64,000 bases of DNA from Pseudobdellovibrionaceae bacterium (GTDB lineage Bacteria; Bdellovibrionota; Bdellovibrionia; Bdellovibrionales; Bdellovibrionaceae): NCBI GenBank assembly GCA_016785955.1, contig JAEUWH010000011.1, forward strand, positions 1 through 64,000. The letters run 5' to 3'. The position numbers were made by a program, and so were the translations under genes. The notes below the pieces were generated by a model. It was given only the letters and a program-made list of their open reading frames with translations, had not been told where the DNA came from and made no database searches. Positions 37,097 through 46,405 of this stretch are shown here, in pieces. Within the stretch, counting starts at the first letter, position 1; every line of letters starts with the position of its first letter.

Positions 37097-37345
37097 ATGA
37101 AAGCTTATTTATTCTTGAGTTTTGCTTTAGTTGTCATGTCGATACCGGCATTTTCACAATCAAAAAAAAAGGTCGTCAGGAAAGTTCAAGAAGTTAACTT
37201 CTCGGAAATGAGCATAAAGGGGACCATCCGTAATCCTGATGGGGCATTCCTTGTGCAAAAAAAAGGTATTAAGTTTATGCCTTTGGTCGACGTCCAAAAA
37301 AACATGGATAAAAAAATTAGAGACGCTAGCTTTTATGTGAGATAA
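37097..37345 (+). CDS. Small exported protein of the Agl/Glt-like operon
   Basis: An 82-residue protein with a signal peptide ending FSQS (~20) and a short Lys-rich mature part containing DGAFLVQKKGIKFMPL. No family is recognised. AAGGAAGGACGCA precedes the ATG. It is 3 bases upstream of the FHA-AgmX gene. In Myxococcus a small protein, GltF, is encoded at the matching place in the glt cluster; this may be its counterpart, by position only. Confidence 0.65.
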   Translation: MKAYLFLSFALVVMSIPAFSQSKKKVVRKVQEVNFSEMSIKGTIRNPDGAFLVQKKGIKFMPLVDVQKNMDKKIRDASFYVR

Positions 37346-37348
37346 AGA

Positions 37349-38809
37349 ATGAAGCAATTATTTATAGAGCAATATACGAAAACTGGTGAAAAGAAAGTCT
37401 GGAAGCTCTCGGGAGATCGGGGGCAATATACTTTTGGCTCGTCCCGCACCGCTGACATCGTTTCTATCGATCAATCCGTAGAACTTTGGGAAGGCGTTTT
37501 TGAATTCAGAAACGACACTTGGAACTATGTGTCTCTAAACTCAAAATCATTTAAAGCCGATACCCGCCCTTTCGAATTTCAAGACTCAAAAGGAGAAGTA
37601 TTCTTTAAAGCTTCTCATATGAAACTCTCGATTATTTCTAAAAATGTCGAATTGAATCGTTTTCGTATCGAGCCGGTGAGTGGAACTAAAAACGCTAAAA
37701 AATTTCAAGTGTATCAAGTCTGCATTGAAGACCAAATTGTGGAAACGCAAATTTTACCATTTTCAAAAAAATACAGTTCACGAAACATCCCCAGTATTCA
37801 GAAGATGGAGCCTATTCCCTCTTCGTCTTGGCATGTTTCTAAGTATGGTGAATTTACTTTAAAGCAAAAAACTATTGAAGTAGAAAAACCCTCACACTTG
37901 TTTTTCATGAAGCTTGAAGATTTTATCGAGCGCGATTCTGTCATGGGAATTCTGTCCGTCGCCATTTTGAGCACGATCTTCATGATCAGCTACATCTTGA
38001 TTCCCAGAACAGAAACCTATGTGCCCGTTTCAAAAAAAGCGACAGCCCGCATTCTGGTCACTCAGCCAGAGTTGCCTAAAAAGGAAAAAAATAAAGTCGC
38101 CGTAAAAGACGAAACCCAAAAATTAACTGCCCCCATCGAAAAGCCTAAAGAGGACGGCGGTGGCGACGCTCAACCGTCAAAAAATAAAGTCGCCGGCATG
38201 TTGAAAAATCTAAATACAGGCCGCATCTCTTCCCTGCTTTCAAAGGTATCCAGCCAAGGACAACGATCTAAAACGGTTGTGGTTTCTGACGGTGTCTTGG
38301 CAGGCAGTGCTCCGTCAGGTCGCGCCCTGGCTAGTTTAGGGAAAATCGAAAAGTCGGGAACCGATTGGAGCCAAGACAACGGATCCCGAGGTTTCAAAAT
38401 TTCAACGAACGGTATTGGCGGTGGTAAAAATGTCGGCAATTTCGCAGCACTTTCTGGCGGCAAGGTCGGTAAAGGCGGCGTGGGTCTGATCGAAGAAGAA
38501 AGCGATGTTGTGGGCGGTTTGGACCGCGAAGAAATAGCCAGTTACATTCGTACTCAACTGGGACAAATTTTATATTGTTACGAGCGTCAGTTATCTGCCA
38601 ACAAAGATCTATTTGGTAAGGTGTCTGTAAAATTCACGATCAGTGGCACCGGCAAGGTCGAGACCCAGACTGTTAATGATACGACTTTAAAAAATACGAC
38701 TGTCGAAGGATGTATGCTGAATAAAATTGCGAGCTGGAAATTTCCGGCTCCCCGAGGCGGAACAAAGGTCATCGTGACTTATCCGTTCTTGTTTAAGAGC
38801 ACTAACTAA
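37349..38809 (+). CDS. gltG: FHA-TM-AgmX/PglI domain protein (GltG-like)
   Basis: A 486-residue inner-membrane protein with the GltG layout. N-terminal FHA-like cytoplasmic domain (~15-95; YTFGSSRTADIV and WNYVSLNSKS), weak in the phosphothreonine-binding residues. A transmembrane helix at ~197-218 (MGILSVAILSTIFMISYI). A Lys/Pro/Gly-rich periplasmic linker (~230-390). C-terminal AgmX/PglI-type, TonB-like domain (~395-486; YIRTQLGQILYCYERQL, GKVETQTV, CMLNKIASWKFPAPRGG). It probably reaches from the motor across the periplasm to outer-membrane partners. Confidence 0.82.
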   Translation: MKQLFIEQYTKTGEKKVWKLSGDRGQYTFGSSRTADIVSIDQSVELWEGVFEFRNDTWNYVSLNSKSFKADTRPFEFQDSKGEVFFKASHMKLSIISKNVELNRFRIEPVSGTKNAKKFQVYQVCIEDQIVETQILPFSKKYSSRNIPSIQKMEPIPSSSWHVSKYGEFTLKQKTIEVEKPSHLFFMKLEDFIERDSVMGILSVAILSTIFMISYILIPRTETYVPVSKKATARILVTQPELPKKEKNKVAVKDETQKLTAPIEKPKEDGGGDAQPSKNKVAGMLKNLNTGRISSLLSKVSSQGQRSKTVVVSDGVLAGSAPSGRALASLGKIEKSGTDWSQDNGSRGFKISTNGIGGGKNVGNFAALSGGKVGKGGVGLIEEESDVVGGLDREEIASYIRTQLGQILYCYERQLSANKDLFGKVSVKFTISGTGKVETQTVNDTTLKNTTVEGCMLNKIASWKFPAPRGGTKVIVTYPFLFKSTN

Positions 38810-38843
38810 TTTATTAACCACACGCAGTATCACGGGAGGATAT

Positions 38844-39647
38844 GTGGCATACTATCAATCGACAATGACAGCTCTGCTGCTTTGCTTTGGACTTGTCTTT
38901 TCATCACCAATTTTATCTTGGGCTCAAGATAAAAAAGAAGAACCCAAGAAAATCGAAAATGTGGATTCTGACAAGTTAGATATCCAAAAATTAGAACAGA
39001 AGTACTGGTCAGCAAAAGATGATGATTTCAGCGTTATCCAAAACCGCGCCTTCCCGAAAGAAAAGCGGGTCTACTTGTCCGCAAATTATGGAGTTCCATT
39101 CAATGACCCCAATTCCGTCGGCAGCTTAACCGGAGTTAACTTGGGTTACTTTTTCAACGAAAGGTGGGGTTTGGAGCTTGGTTACACCAACTCGAACTTT
39201 AAATTTAACGATACCGTTGACTACTTTAAAAAAGAATACGGCGTCCTTCCCGACCACAACACGTTCAAATCCGCACAAACTTTAATGGCCTACTGGGTAC
39301 CCATTTATGCAAAAATGAGTTTAATGGATAAAAAAATTATCTATTTTGACATGGGAATCGGTCTAGGAGTTGGAACGACTACATATGAACAAAACTCGTG
39401 TACCGTGAACGCTGTATGCAAATCCGGAACAGGCTTAAATGGCATCACCAAAACATCACAAACCTCGTCACACTATGCGTTTTCTATCATGCAGCAGTTT
39501 TTTTTAACGCAAAACTGGGCGATCCGTGTCGATTTAATCAATCGTTTTACCGACGAATCACGTATTAGCTCGCGTAACGAACAAAGTATTGGATCTAAGA
39601 TGGTGAATGATACCGCATTACAATTCGGTGTAACATTTTGGAAGTGA
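38844..39647 (+). CDS. Outer-membrane beta-barrel protein (GltH-like)
   Basis: A 267-residue protein. From GTG at 38844, which has a close GGGAGGATAT site, there is a signal peptide ending SWAQ (~28); an ATG at 38865 is an alternative. A charged helical stretch (~30-70) is followed by a barrel-like region with strands YLSANYGVPF, LGYFFNERWGLELGYT, IIYFDMGIGLGVG and FGVTFWK at the C-terminus, as expected for barrel assembly. It is of the outer-membrane barrel type that accompanies AgmX proteins. Position next to the GltG-like gene supports GltH. Confidence 0.76.
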   Translation: MAYYQSTMTALLLCFGLVFSSPILSWAQDKKEEPKKIENVDSDKLDIQKLEQKYWSAKDDDFSVIQNRAFPKEKRVYLSANYGVPFNDPNSVGSLTGVNLGYFFNERWGLELGYTNSNFKFNDTVDYFKKEYGVLPDHNTFKSAQTLMAYWVPIYAKMSLMDKKIIYFDMGIGLGVGTTTYEQNSCTVNAVCKSGTGLNGITKTSQTSSHYAFSIMQQFFLTQNWAIRVDLINRFTDESRISSRNEQSIGSKMVNDTALQFGVTFWK

Positions 39648-39653
39648 GAAAAA

Positions 39654-41717
39654 ATGAAATCTATTAAAACTTTGACATTAGCACTTACCGCATCCTTTTT
39701 GGCCTATGGGCAACTGGACATTGTTGCCAAAGGACAAGCCCCTTCGCGCAAACTTACGATCAAGAAATCAAAAGTTCCGTCGTTTAATTTCCAACCAGGC
39801 CAAGATATCCCACGCTTGGATATCGGGACCGAGAACGAATTGGCACACAAAGAGTCACTCCTGAATCTTGCCCAATGGAAAGTTCAAAATGAAAAAATTC
39901 GTAAACTGAATATCGTAAAACCCTTCGACGTCGACAAAAAGATTTTGACTATTCCTGGATTAAATCCTGCTAAAATGATTTCAACCGTAAAAACGACAGC
40001 CGCAATTCCCACGATTGAACCACTAAAAGAAACATACAACCCAAGCTTGACCGAGCCAAACGTTGCGTTGAAAGACATCATTCTGTTCAAGCCCCAAGAA
40101 TTTAAATTACTAGAAGGGCAAATCTATTTCGAAAATATTAAAAATTACGAAATGGCCCTGGCACATTTCGGTGAGTTATTAAAAGATAAAGAATTCAGTT
40201 TAGAGGCTCACTACCACTATGGTTTGACAGCAAAAGAATTGAAGCTGTTTTCTGAATTCAAGAATGCTTTAGTCAAAGTCTCGGGCCAAGCAAAAGCCAA
40301 AGACCTTAAGCATTGGGCCATTGAAGAACTTGTGAAAGGTGTCGCATTGTTAGAGATTAACGATATTGGCGACATCGATCCATTGATCGAAAGCGCCGAG
40401 TTTGATGCCGACAAGTATGACGCTTATCAATTTTATCGCGCCAAATACTATCTGGAAAAAGGAAACCTGACCGAAGTCGAAACCGCACTATCATTAATTC
40501 CTGAAAAATCAGAATTCTATCCCGAGTCTCGTTTTATCGCCGGTCTTTCCAAATATCGTCAGGGAAAAATCTCGGAGGCAGAAACATACATCGAAGACGT
40601 TTTGAAAAATGCGCAGTCCCTACCCGCCATCCAAACGTTAGCGGCGTTGACTCTTGCACGCATTCACTTTCAAAAGCAAAATTATAAGGAAGCTCAGAAA
40701 TTATATCTTAGTGTACACAAAGATCATCCGCTTTGGTTGCAAGCCATGGTCGAGTTAGCTTGGACACAAACTCTGATTAATGACTATGAAGGTGCTGCTG
40801 GCAACATGTTTTCACTGCATACTGATTTCTTCAAAAATGCCTACAACCCAGAATCGTATGTGGTTAGAACCGTCAGCTATTTGAATCTTTGCCAGTTCGG
40901 AGACAGTCTGCAGGTCTTGACAGCTTTGGGACGCAAATACGCGCCTTATTACGGGCGCATTGAAAACTATATGTCCCAAAGAAAAGACGCCGCTGACTAT
41001 TACCAAACAGTGCGGTCTTGGTTGAAGAACCCAGAACAAAAAGAAGTCGACGGCGTTCCCCGATCATTCGTAATCGAACTCGCTCGGCACCCATCTTTTA
41101 TCACAGTACAAAAAGACATTAATCGCCTAGAAGATGAAATTACTGCGTTTAATCACGTCTCTCTTAATCTCATTCAGAGAGAAAAAGATTTGATCAAAAA
41201 GCAATCGTTACTGAGCCAAGAGTTAACACATGTTCGTGCCGGATTGCTAGATCCCAAAAAGAACAAAGATCTTCTAAAAGAAGAAGAGCAAACAATTTTA
41301 AAGAAATTGCAGAGCTTCAAATACCAGCAACAAGGTTTCAAAGCCGCACGTGATGTAATCAAAAACATCCGTGATATTTCGTTTGCACGAATCGACAAAG
41401 ACAAATCTAAACATCGCACCCGCGCGGGCGTAGTATTAAAGGATCGACTGGCCCAGTTAACGAATGACTTAAAAGACTTACTAGATCAGAACGAATTGCT
41501 TCAATACGAAGTCTATTCGGGCGCCGGTGAGCACTTACGATTCCAAGCCGTCAGTCAAGAAGTCAAAGGCGACGATCCTAAAACTCGAGAGCTTGCTCAA
41601 GCTCAACTAAGTAAAGAAAAAGACAAGAAAGTAAAATGGAACTTTCAAGGCGAAATCTGGGAAGACGAGATCGGCCATTTCCGTTCATCGTTAAAAAATG
41701 TGTGCGCACAGGAATAA
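39654..41717 (+). CDS. Exported TPR protein of the Agl/Glt-like operon
   Basis: A 687-residue protein with a signal peptide (~1-20). The middle (~155-440) holds TPR-like repeats such as YEMALAHFGELLKDKEFSLEAHYHYGL, FIAGLSKYRQGKISEAETY and ARIHFQKQNYKEAQKLY. A coiled-coil segment follows (~480-600; EDEITAFNHVSLNLIQREKDL). It is 6 bases after the barrel gene. It may be the GltE-like TPR partner of the complex, but it carries no lipobox, so that is uncertain. Confidence 0.74.
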   Translation: MKSIKTLTLALTASFLAYGQLDIVAKGQAPSRKLTIKKSKVPSFNFQPGQDIPRLDIGTENELAHKESLLNLAQWKVQNEKIRKLNIVKPFDVDKKILTIPGLNPAKMISTVKTTAAIPTIEPLKETYNPSLTEPNVALKDIILFKPQEFKLLEGQIYFENIKNYEMALAHFGELLKDKEFSLEAHYHYGLTAKELKLFSEFKNALVKVSGQAKAKDLKHWAIEELVKGVALLEINDIGDIDPLIESAEFDADKYDAYQFYRAKYYLEKGNLTEVETALSLIPEKSEFYPESRFIAGLSKYRQGKISEAETYIEDVLKNAQSLPAIQTLAALTLARIHFQKQNYKEAQKLYLSVHKDHPLWLQAMVELAWTQTLINDYEGAAGNMFSLHTDFFKNAYNPESYVVRTVSYLNLCQFGDSLQVLTALGRKYAPYYGRIENYMSQRKDAADYYQTVRSWLKNPEQKEVDGVPRSFVIELARHPSFITVQKDINRLEDEITAFNHVSLNLIQREKDLIKKQSLLSQELTHVRAGLLDPKKNKDLLKEEEQTILKKLQSFKYQQQGFKAARDVIKNIRDISFARIDKDKSKHRTRAGVVLKDRLAQLTNDLKDLLDQNELLQYEVYSGAGEHLRFQAVSQEVKGDDPKTRELAQAQLSKEKDKKVKWNFQGEIWEDEIGHFRSSLKNVCAQE

Positions 41718-41726
41718 GGAGCTTTT

Positions 41727-42362
41727 ATGAAATGGATATCACTTATATTGTTTATCTCGTCTTTAACCACGTTCGCCAAACCGAACAGTGCCGAGACGCT
41801 AGCTAAAATTAAATCCAATATCGACAATGCCAAATTGAACCTGGACGACTACAAAAAGAATCTTGGTATGGTGGAAAAAAATCTACAGGAAGTCGCCAAG
41901 GCCAAAAAAGAAGCCGACGATCAGAGAAAACAGGTCGCAAGCTCTTTGAAAGAAAACCAAACTTCAATGAAAAAAGTCGAAAATAACGAGAAAGAGCTGC
42001 ACAACTTGCTAAGCGACGAGAAAAACAAACTGGCGGCCGAAGATAAAAAGATCAAAGAGCTTGACGATTTGATCGCCAAAATTAAAGACAACCAAGTGAA
42101 ACGCAACGCCAACATAAAAGACTATGAAGCCCAATCGATTCAGATCGGCGAAGAGAAAAAACAGTGGAGCACCCGGATTCAAAGCTTGAAGGACCAAGAA
42201 AAACAAGTCGCCGATAAGTTGAAAACAATTTCGCAGCAAGACAGTGAGTGGAAAAATAAAAAACGCGGTTATGAAGGCGAAATCACGCGCTGGAACAAAG
42301 AAATCGACAAACAACAGAAAACTTACGACAATTTTAAAAATATGGCAGAAGTTAAAGAGTAA
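41727..42362 (+). CDS. Periplasmic coiled-coil protein
   Basis: A 211-residue protein with a signal peptide (~1-18, ending TFAK) and an almost continuous coiled coil to the C-terminus, with heptad-like Leu/Ile/Val spacing and many Lys and Glu residues. No family is recognised. It is 9 bases after the TPR gene and precedes a hairpin, so it is the last gene of the Agl/Glt-like operon. A rod-like scaffold role is a guess. Confidence 0.72.
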   Translation: MKWISLILFISSLTTFAKPNSAETLAKIKSNIDNAKLNLDDYKKNLGMVEKNLQEVAKAKKEADDQRKQVASSLKENQTSMKKVENNEKELHNLLSDEKNKLAAEDKKIKELDDLIAKIKDNQVKRNANIKDYEAQSIQIGEEKKQWSTRIQSLKDQEKQVADKLKTISQQDSEWKNKKRGYEGEITRWNKEIDKQQKTYDNFKNMAEVKE

Positions 42363-42396
42363 GAATAAACTCATAAGATCTGCACTTGAAATATCT

Positions 42397-42423
42397 AAAC
42401 GTCGGCAGTCGGGCCGACGTTTT
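42397..42423 (+). terminator. Hairpin ending the Agl/Glt-like operon
   Basis: AAACGTCGGC pairs with GCCGACGTTT around a 6-base loop, giving a 10-bp stem, then a short T run. It lies 35 bases after the last operon gene. Confidence 0.65.
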
Positions 42424-42504
42424 CAAAAAAATAAAAATGAGTCACCGCAAAACAGCAAACAAAATGTAGACAGATCCCAATTTTCTGATTGGAATTTAGC
42501 GATC

Positions 42505-42530
42505 ACCGAAACATCGAGGGAATGTTCGGT
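42505..42530 (+). promoter_or_regulatory. Leader hairpin before the metallopeptidase gene
   Basis: ACCGAAACAT and ATGTTCGGT form a hairpin (one bulged A, 7-base loop CGAGGGA) about 20 bases before the ATG at 42552, next to the GGAGGGG ribosome site. It could affect transcription or translation of the gene. No known riboswitch is recognised. Confidence 0.4.
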
Positions 42531-42551
42531 AATAACTACGACGGAGGGGAA

Positions 42552-43475
42552 ATGTCGAATAATTTCAAGAAAATATTTATGTCTATATCACTAGGTCTGA
42601 GCCTAGTCTGCGTGCCCGCGCACGCTGTGTTCGTTGACGAGGAAACATCAGGGCCTTTAAATACCGGTGATGAAAATATGGTTGTCACCGAGCCTGCGGA
42701 ATTCACGCAGATGATGAGAAACATAGAAAATATTTATGATCCTATCATTCAACAACTTGGGGGTCGCCTGACTATTCAGGCAACATGGGGGAACGCCACT
42801 CCGAATGCATATGCAAAAAAAACTTTTAAGAATTGGCAAGTCGTGATCACCGGCGGCTTAGCTCGACAACCAGCGATGACCAAAGATGGAATTGTTCTGG
42901 TCGCCTGTCACGAAATCGGTCACTTAGTCGCGGGATTTCCATTCGTAAATACAGGACTGGCGGCCTTATTGGGAATGGACTGGGTCTCCACCGAAGGTGA
43001 ATCTGATTACTACGCGACCCGTGTCTGCGCGCGCAAAATTTGGGGCAAAGACACAATACAAAATGAAATGTTTCGCTCCTATGCTTCGGCCTACGTAAAA
43101 TCGGAATGCGACAAAATCTGGGCAACCGAAGCGGAACAAAATCTTTGCTATCGAATCACGACGGCGTCCGAGTCTTTGGGAACGGTTCTTGCCAACTTGG
43201 CAAAAACACCAAAACCCAGTCTACACACGCCAAGTACAAAAATAGTTGCGACGACATTCCTACGCCACCCCGAAGCCCAATGCCGATTAGACACATACTT
43301 TCAAGGTGCGATTTGCACAACGGGTTGGAATGACCACGTCATTCCAGGACGAAAACAGCCAGGGGGAAAAACAGGCATCGCCGCAGAAAAACAAGCGGCT
43401 ATGGCGTCATGTACAAAAACGTCTGGTTTTAGCGTCGGTTTACGACCAACCTGTTGGTATAAACCACGTATGTAG
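42552..43475 (+). CDS. Secreted zinc metallopeptidase, M48-like
   Basis: About 307 residues from the ATG at 42552, which has GGAGGGG; a longer frame to 42489 runs through the leader hairpin. Signal peptide ends AHA (~25). Active-site motif VACHEIGHLV gives HExxH, and EGESDYY downstream supplies the third ligand as in M48-type (E..xxD) peptidases. The C-terminal part has conserved Cys pairs (HPEAQCRLDTYFQGAIC, RPTCW). A frameshifted paralogue lies at 55116-56106. It should cleave proteins in the periplasm or outside, perhaps on prey; that is inference. Confidence 0.82.
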   Translation: MSNNFKKIFMSISLGLSLVCVPAHAVFVDEETSGPLNTGDENMVVTEPAEFTQMMRNIENIYDPIIQQLGGRLTIQATWGNATPNAYAKKTFKNWQVVITGGLARQPAMTKDGIVLVACHEIGHLVAGFPFVNTGLAALLGMDWVSTEGESDYYATRVCARKIWGKDTIQNEMFRSYASAYVKSECDKIWATEAEQNLCYRITTASESLGTVLANLAKTPKPSLHTPSTKIVATTFLRHPEAQCRLDTYFQGAICTTGWNDHVIPGRKQPGGKTGIAAEKQAAMASCTKTSGFSVGLRPTCWYKPRM

Positions 43476-43512
43476 TGTCTGTGTGAACGTGAATTGACTT
43501 GGCCATTGACTT

Positions 43513-43538
43513 GGCCGAAGCTCTCTGGCGCTTCGGCC
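43513..43538. terminator. Hairpin between convergent genes
   Basis: GGCCGAAGC and GCTTCGGCC form a perfect 9-bp stem with an 8-base loop between the metallopeptidase gene and the convergent pirin gene. TTGACTTGGCC occurs twice just before it. No clear T run follows, so it may work as a bidirectional barrier or an mRNA end. Confidence 0.6.
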
Positions 43539-43543
43539 ACTTC

Positions 43544-44662
43544 TTATCCGGCAGGGGATTCCGTTCGTCCGTCGGGATAATGTGCAAACCGACGAATCTG
43601 TGGGCCATGGAACATATCATGTCTTTCCCATGGCCAACCACCAAATTGAGTTTTCTGATAGTCTGCAATTGTTTTGCGAATATCCGCTTCGGTGTTCATC
43701 ACGAATGGTCCGTACTGCACAACAGGCTCACCAATAGGCCGAGACTGTAACATTAAAACCTCGATCGCCGATTCTTGTGCCGTGATCGTCAGTTTTTGTG
43801 ATGCATCCACGTAATATCCTGATTTTTCGCTTACCACTTGATCATTAAATTTCGCATTCTTGCCGACAAAAACATAAAACGACCGCGCCGTTTCCTTGAA
43901 TGTCTTGGGCACTTCGAACCGACCGCCCGGTTCAATCTTTAATAGCCAAATCGCCGTATCACTTTCTTGTTGACTCGCCCAACTGTCGGGCGGCGGTTTT
44001 AAAGCATGAGTTCCTTCATATTGCCCCGCAATCAATGTCAATCGTACTTTTTTGTTGTCCTGATCAAGAGTCAGGTCAAGCGTCGGAATTTGCTCGCTCC
44101 AAAACATTTTAAAATGTGGCGTCACCATCTTACTTTTCTGCGGCAGGTTCAGCCAGATTTGAAATAGCTCTAGTGTATTCTCTTCATTCTGTTTAAGCAG
44201 CGGGAACATTTCTGAATGCTGCACGCCACTGCCAGCCGTCATCCATTGCACATCACCTTGGCCATAACGACCAGCCGCCCCCAATGAGTCCGCGTGGTCT
44301 ACGTAACCTTTTCGCACGATTGTGATCGTTTCAAAACCACGATGTGGATGCACGGGGAAACCGGGGATCTCTTGGCCGTGATACATGCGAAAGCCATCCT
44401 TACCTGAAAAATCTTGCCCCATATCTCGGCCTTGAAAAAATTTGGGGTCGGGCCCAAACTGTGCGTTTCCTTTCGGATAATAGTCATAATGATGCACACA
44501 AAACAAAAATGGCTCTTGTGTCTGCCATTGAAAATCTAACGCAAATTGCTTTTGAATCATATCTTTTCCTTCCAGAGACCTACTCCACCATCGTTTTACC
44601 AGAAACCCCAAGCCCGTAACACCCAATAGAGATAATAAAATGCGACGAGAAATCAACTTCAC
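43544..44662 (-). CDS. Pirin-family protein with N-terminal membrane or Tat signal
   Basis: A 372-residue bicupin of the pirin family. The pirin metal site is present: HPHRGFETIT (two His), VDHADS and GVQHSE (His, Glu). The C-terminal cupin (~225-330) is less conserved. Unusually, the start MKLISRRILLSLLGVTGL looks like a signal anchor or Tat signal (SRR), so the protein may be exported; a start further in (MIQKQF) would give a cytoplasmic pirin. Pirins bind iron and some oxidise quercetin. Its ATG overlaps the stop of murJ. Confidence 0.82.
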   Translation of the reverse strand: MKLISRRILLSLLGVTGLGFLVKRWWSRSLEGKDMIQKQFALDFQWQTQEPFLFCVHHYDYYPKGNAQFGPDPKFFQGRDMGQDFSGKDGFRMYHGQEIPGFPVHPHRGFETITIVRKGYVDHADSLGAAGRYGQGDVQWMTAGSGVQHSEMFPLLKQNEENTLELFQIWLNLPQKSKMVTPHFKMFWSEQIPTLDLTLDQDNKKVRLTLIAGQYEGTHALKPPPDSWASQQESDTAIWLLKIEPGGRFEVPKTFKETARSFYVFVGKNAKFNDQVVSEKSGYYVDASQKLTITAQESAIEVLMLQSRPIGEPVVQYGPFVMNTEADIRKTIADYQKTQFGGWPWERHDMFHGPQIRRFAHYPDGRTESPAG

Positions 44663-46281
44663 TTAAATCCTAACTTACGCGTGATTTTGCGAATCACTTT
44701 CGCAAACGTTCCTTCATATTCTTCCAATTGTAAGCCTCGTGAAGCTAAAATGAAAATCACCCCGGCCAGACCTATGCAAAAAAACAAAGTCACCGCTTGC
44801 CCCGCAAAATGCCAGTGATCCACAAGTACCGGCTTCAATAATGGATGTATTTGCAGAACCAATCCCATCAATGCACAAATGAAAACGTACTTGATCAGCG
44901 GAACAATGAACTTACCCACTGAAAAAGAACCAATAAAAACTGGGAAAGCCAAAAAAAGAGCTAAAAAATTGAATGAACTACTGGCCAAGGATGAATAGTT
45001 CAAACCTCTCAACCCCCATTTTTCCATCAACACCGGCGCCAAGAAAAAGTGGCCAATCAAACTGATCAAAGAAATCACTGCCGGGTACCACGTATTTTTC
45101 ACTGCATAGTATGACGGCGCCAGAATTCTTACGGCACTTGCTGGAATCATGATCAAGGCCCATATTTGGATAACCTGAGCCGTGGATGCGGTATCGCTCG
45201 CTGTAAATTGACCTCGTTGAAAAAACAACTCAACAATCGCTCCCCCCAAAAAATATAAACCGGTGGCTGCAGCCAGAACGACGTATAAGTTTAAACGAAA
45301 ATAATATTCTGCAGTTTGAAGCATTTCTTTCCTTTTTCCTTCGGCTAGAAGTGTTGCCAAGCTTGGCAACAAGGCCGTTCCCAAGCTGACCGACACCAGT
45401 GATAACGGCAACTCCAATAACCGATCAGCGATATAGATATAAGAAATCGGTCCATCACCCAACGAACTGGCAAAGCGCTGATTAATCACCAGCGACAATT
45501 GCAAAACCCCCATACCAAACAAGCCCGGAACCATGCGCGACAGCACCATTTTTACTTCGGGAGTCCAAAGACGCATCGTCAATTTAGGCAAGTAACCTCT
45601 TCGAACAAGCGGCGGAATCAACACACCCATTTGAAAAATCCCGCCGATTAAAACCCCCCATGCCAAGCCCTCGCCCGGAAAACTGAACCAGGCATCAGGA
45701 AGCACGGTCGAGATGATCATCGAAATATTAAAAAATAAAGGTGCCATCGCCGGCCAAGCAAATGAACCCAACGAATTCAGCACTCCCATAAAAAGTGCGT
45801 ACTGACTCATTAAAAATATAAAACCGAACATGATTTGGGACATGCGAACCGCAATCGAGAAGTTTTCGACATTTTGAATGTAACTTTCATCCAACACCCA
45901 CCGCATAACCTGATCTGAGTACAGCACTCCCAGCGCCGTCAGCCCCGTTAAAATGATCAATAAAAGTGTATACAATGAATTTAGAAAGTTCTGTGCTTTA
46001 GCCGGCGAGGCACCATGCTTGGACGACTCTAAGCAGTCGACAAAGACAGGAATAAAACTGACCGAAAGGGAGCCTTCCCCCAATAGTCGACGCAAAATAT
46101 TCGGCAACCTAAAAGCGGCCGTCCATGCGTCCGTAATAGGCCTTGGAAAAAACGACATCAAAAGAGTATCCCGAAGAAGACCTAAAATCCGACTCGAAAA
46201 GGTTCCCATCGACATCGCAAAAGCATTTTTAACTACTTGATTTTTATTGTTATTTTTATTTTCAGGTGGTGTTTCAATCAT
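44659..46281 (-). CDS. murJ: Lipid II flippase MurJ
   Basis: A polytopic membrane protein of the MviN/MurJ family, about 540 residues with ~14 transmembrane helices. Family motifs: MGTFSSRILGLLRDTLL at the N-terminus, DAWTAAFRLPNILRRLLGEGSLSVSFIPVF near 65-95, and RMVPGLFGMGVLQLSLVIN near 260. It moves the peptidoglycan precursor lipid II across the inner membrane. The ATG at 46281 is chosen over an upstream in-frame TTG at 46308. It is divergent from rpsT and is followed directly by the pirin gene. Confidence 0.92.
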   Translation of the reverse strand: MIETPPENKNNNKNQVVKNAFAMSMGTFSSRILGLLRDTLLMSFFPRPITDAWTAAFRLPNILRRLLGEGSLSVSFIPVFVDCLESSKHGASPAKAQNFLNSLYTLLLIILTGLTALGVLYSDQVMRWVLDESYIQNVENFSIAVRMSQIMFGFIFLMSQYALFMGVLNSLGSFAWPAMAPLFFNISMIISTVLPDAWFSFPGEGLAWGVLIGGIFQMGVLIPPLVRRGYLPKLTMRLWTPEVKMVLSRMVPGLFGMGVLQLSLVINQRFASSLGDGPISYIYIADRLLELPLSLVSVSLGTALLPSLATLLAEGKRKEMLQTAEYYFRLNLYVVLAAATGLYFLGGAIVELFFQRGQFTASDTASTAQVIQIWALIMIPASAVRILAPSYYAVKNTWYPAVISLISLIGHFFLAPVLMEKWGLRGLNYSSLASSSFNFLALFLAFPVFIGSFSVGKFIVPLIKYVFICALMGLVLQIHPLLKPVLVDHWHFAGQAVTLFFCIGLAGVIFILASRGLQLEEYEGTFAKVIRKITRKLGFK

Positions 46282-46405
46282 ATCTTCAGGCGCAGAGATT
46301 TTCCCCAACCGATTCCCTTTCGATTTTGTCGCTTGCGAACATATACACTCTATGTTAAGCCTCTAAATCTCTTTTGCAACGAATTATTTATTTTGGAGGC
46401 ATATT

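Noticed and set aside
42009-42374. 121-residue hydrophobic minus-strand frame
   Set aside because: It is the antisense of the Lys/Glu-rich coiled-coil gene; such strands give false hydrophobic frames.
46282-46308. TTG start for murJ
   Set aside because: The in-frame ATG at 46281 gives a normal MurJ N-terminus; the TTG adds nine residues without a family match.
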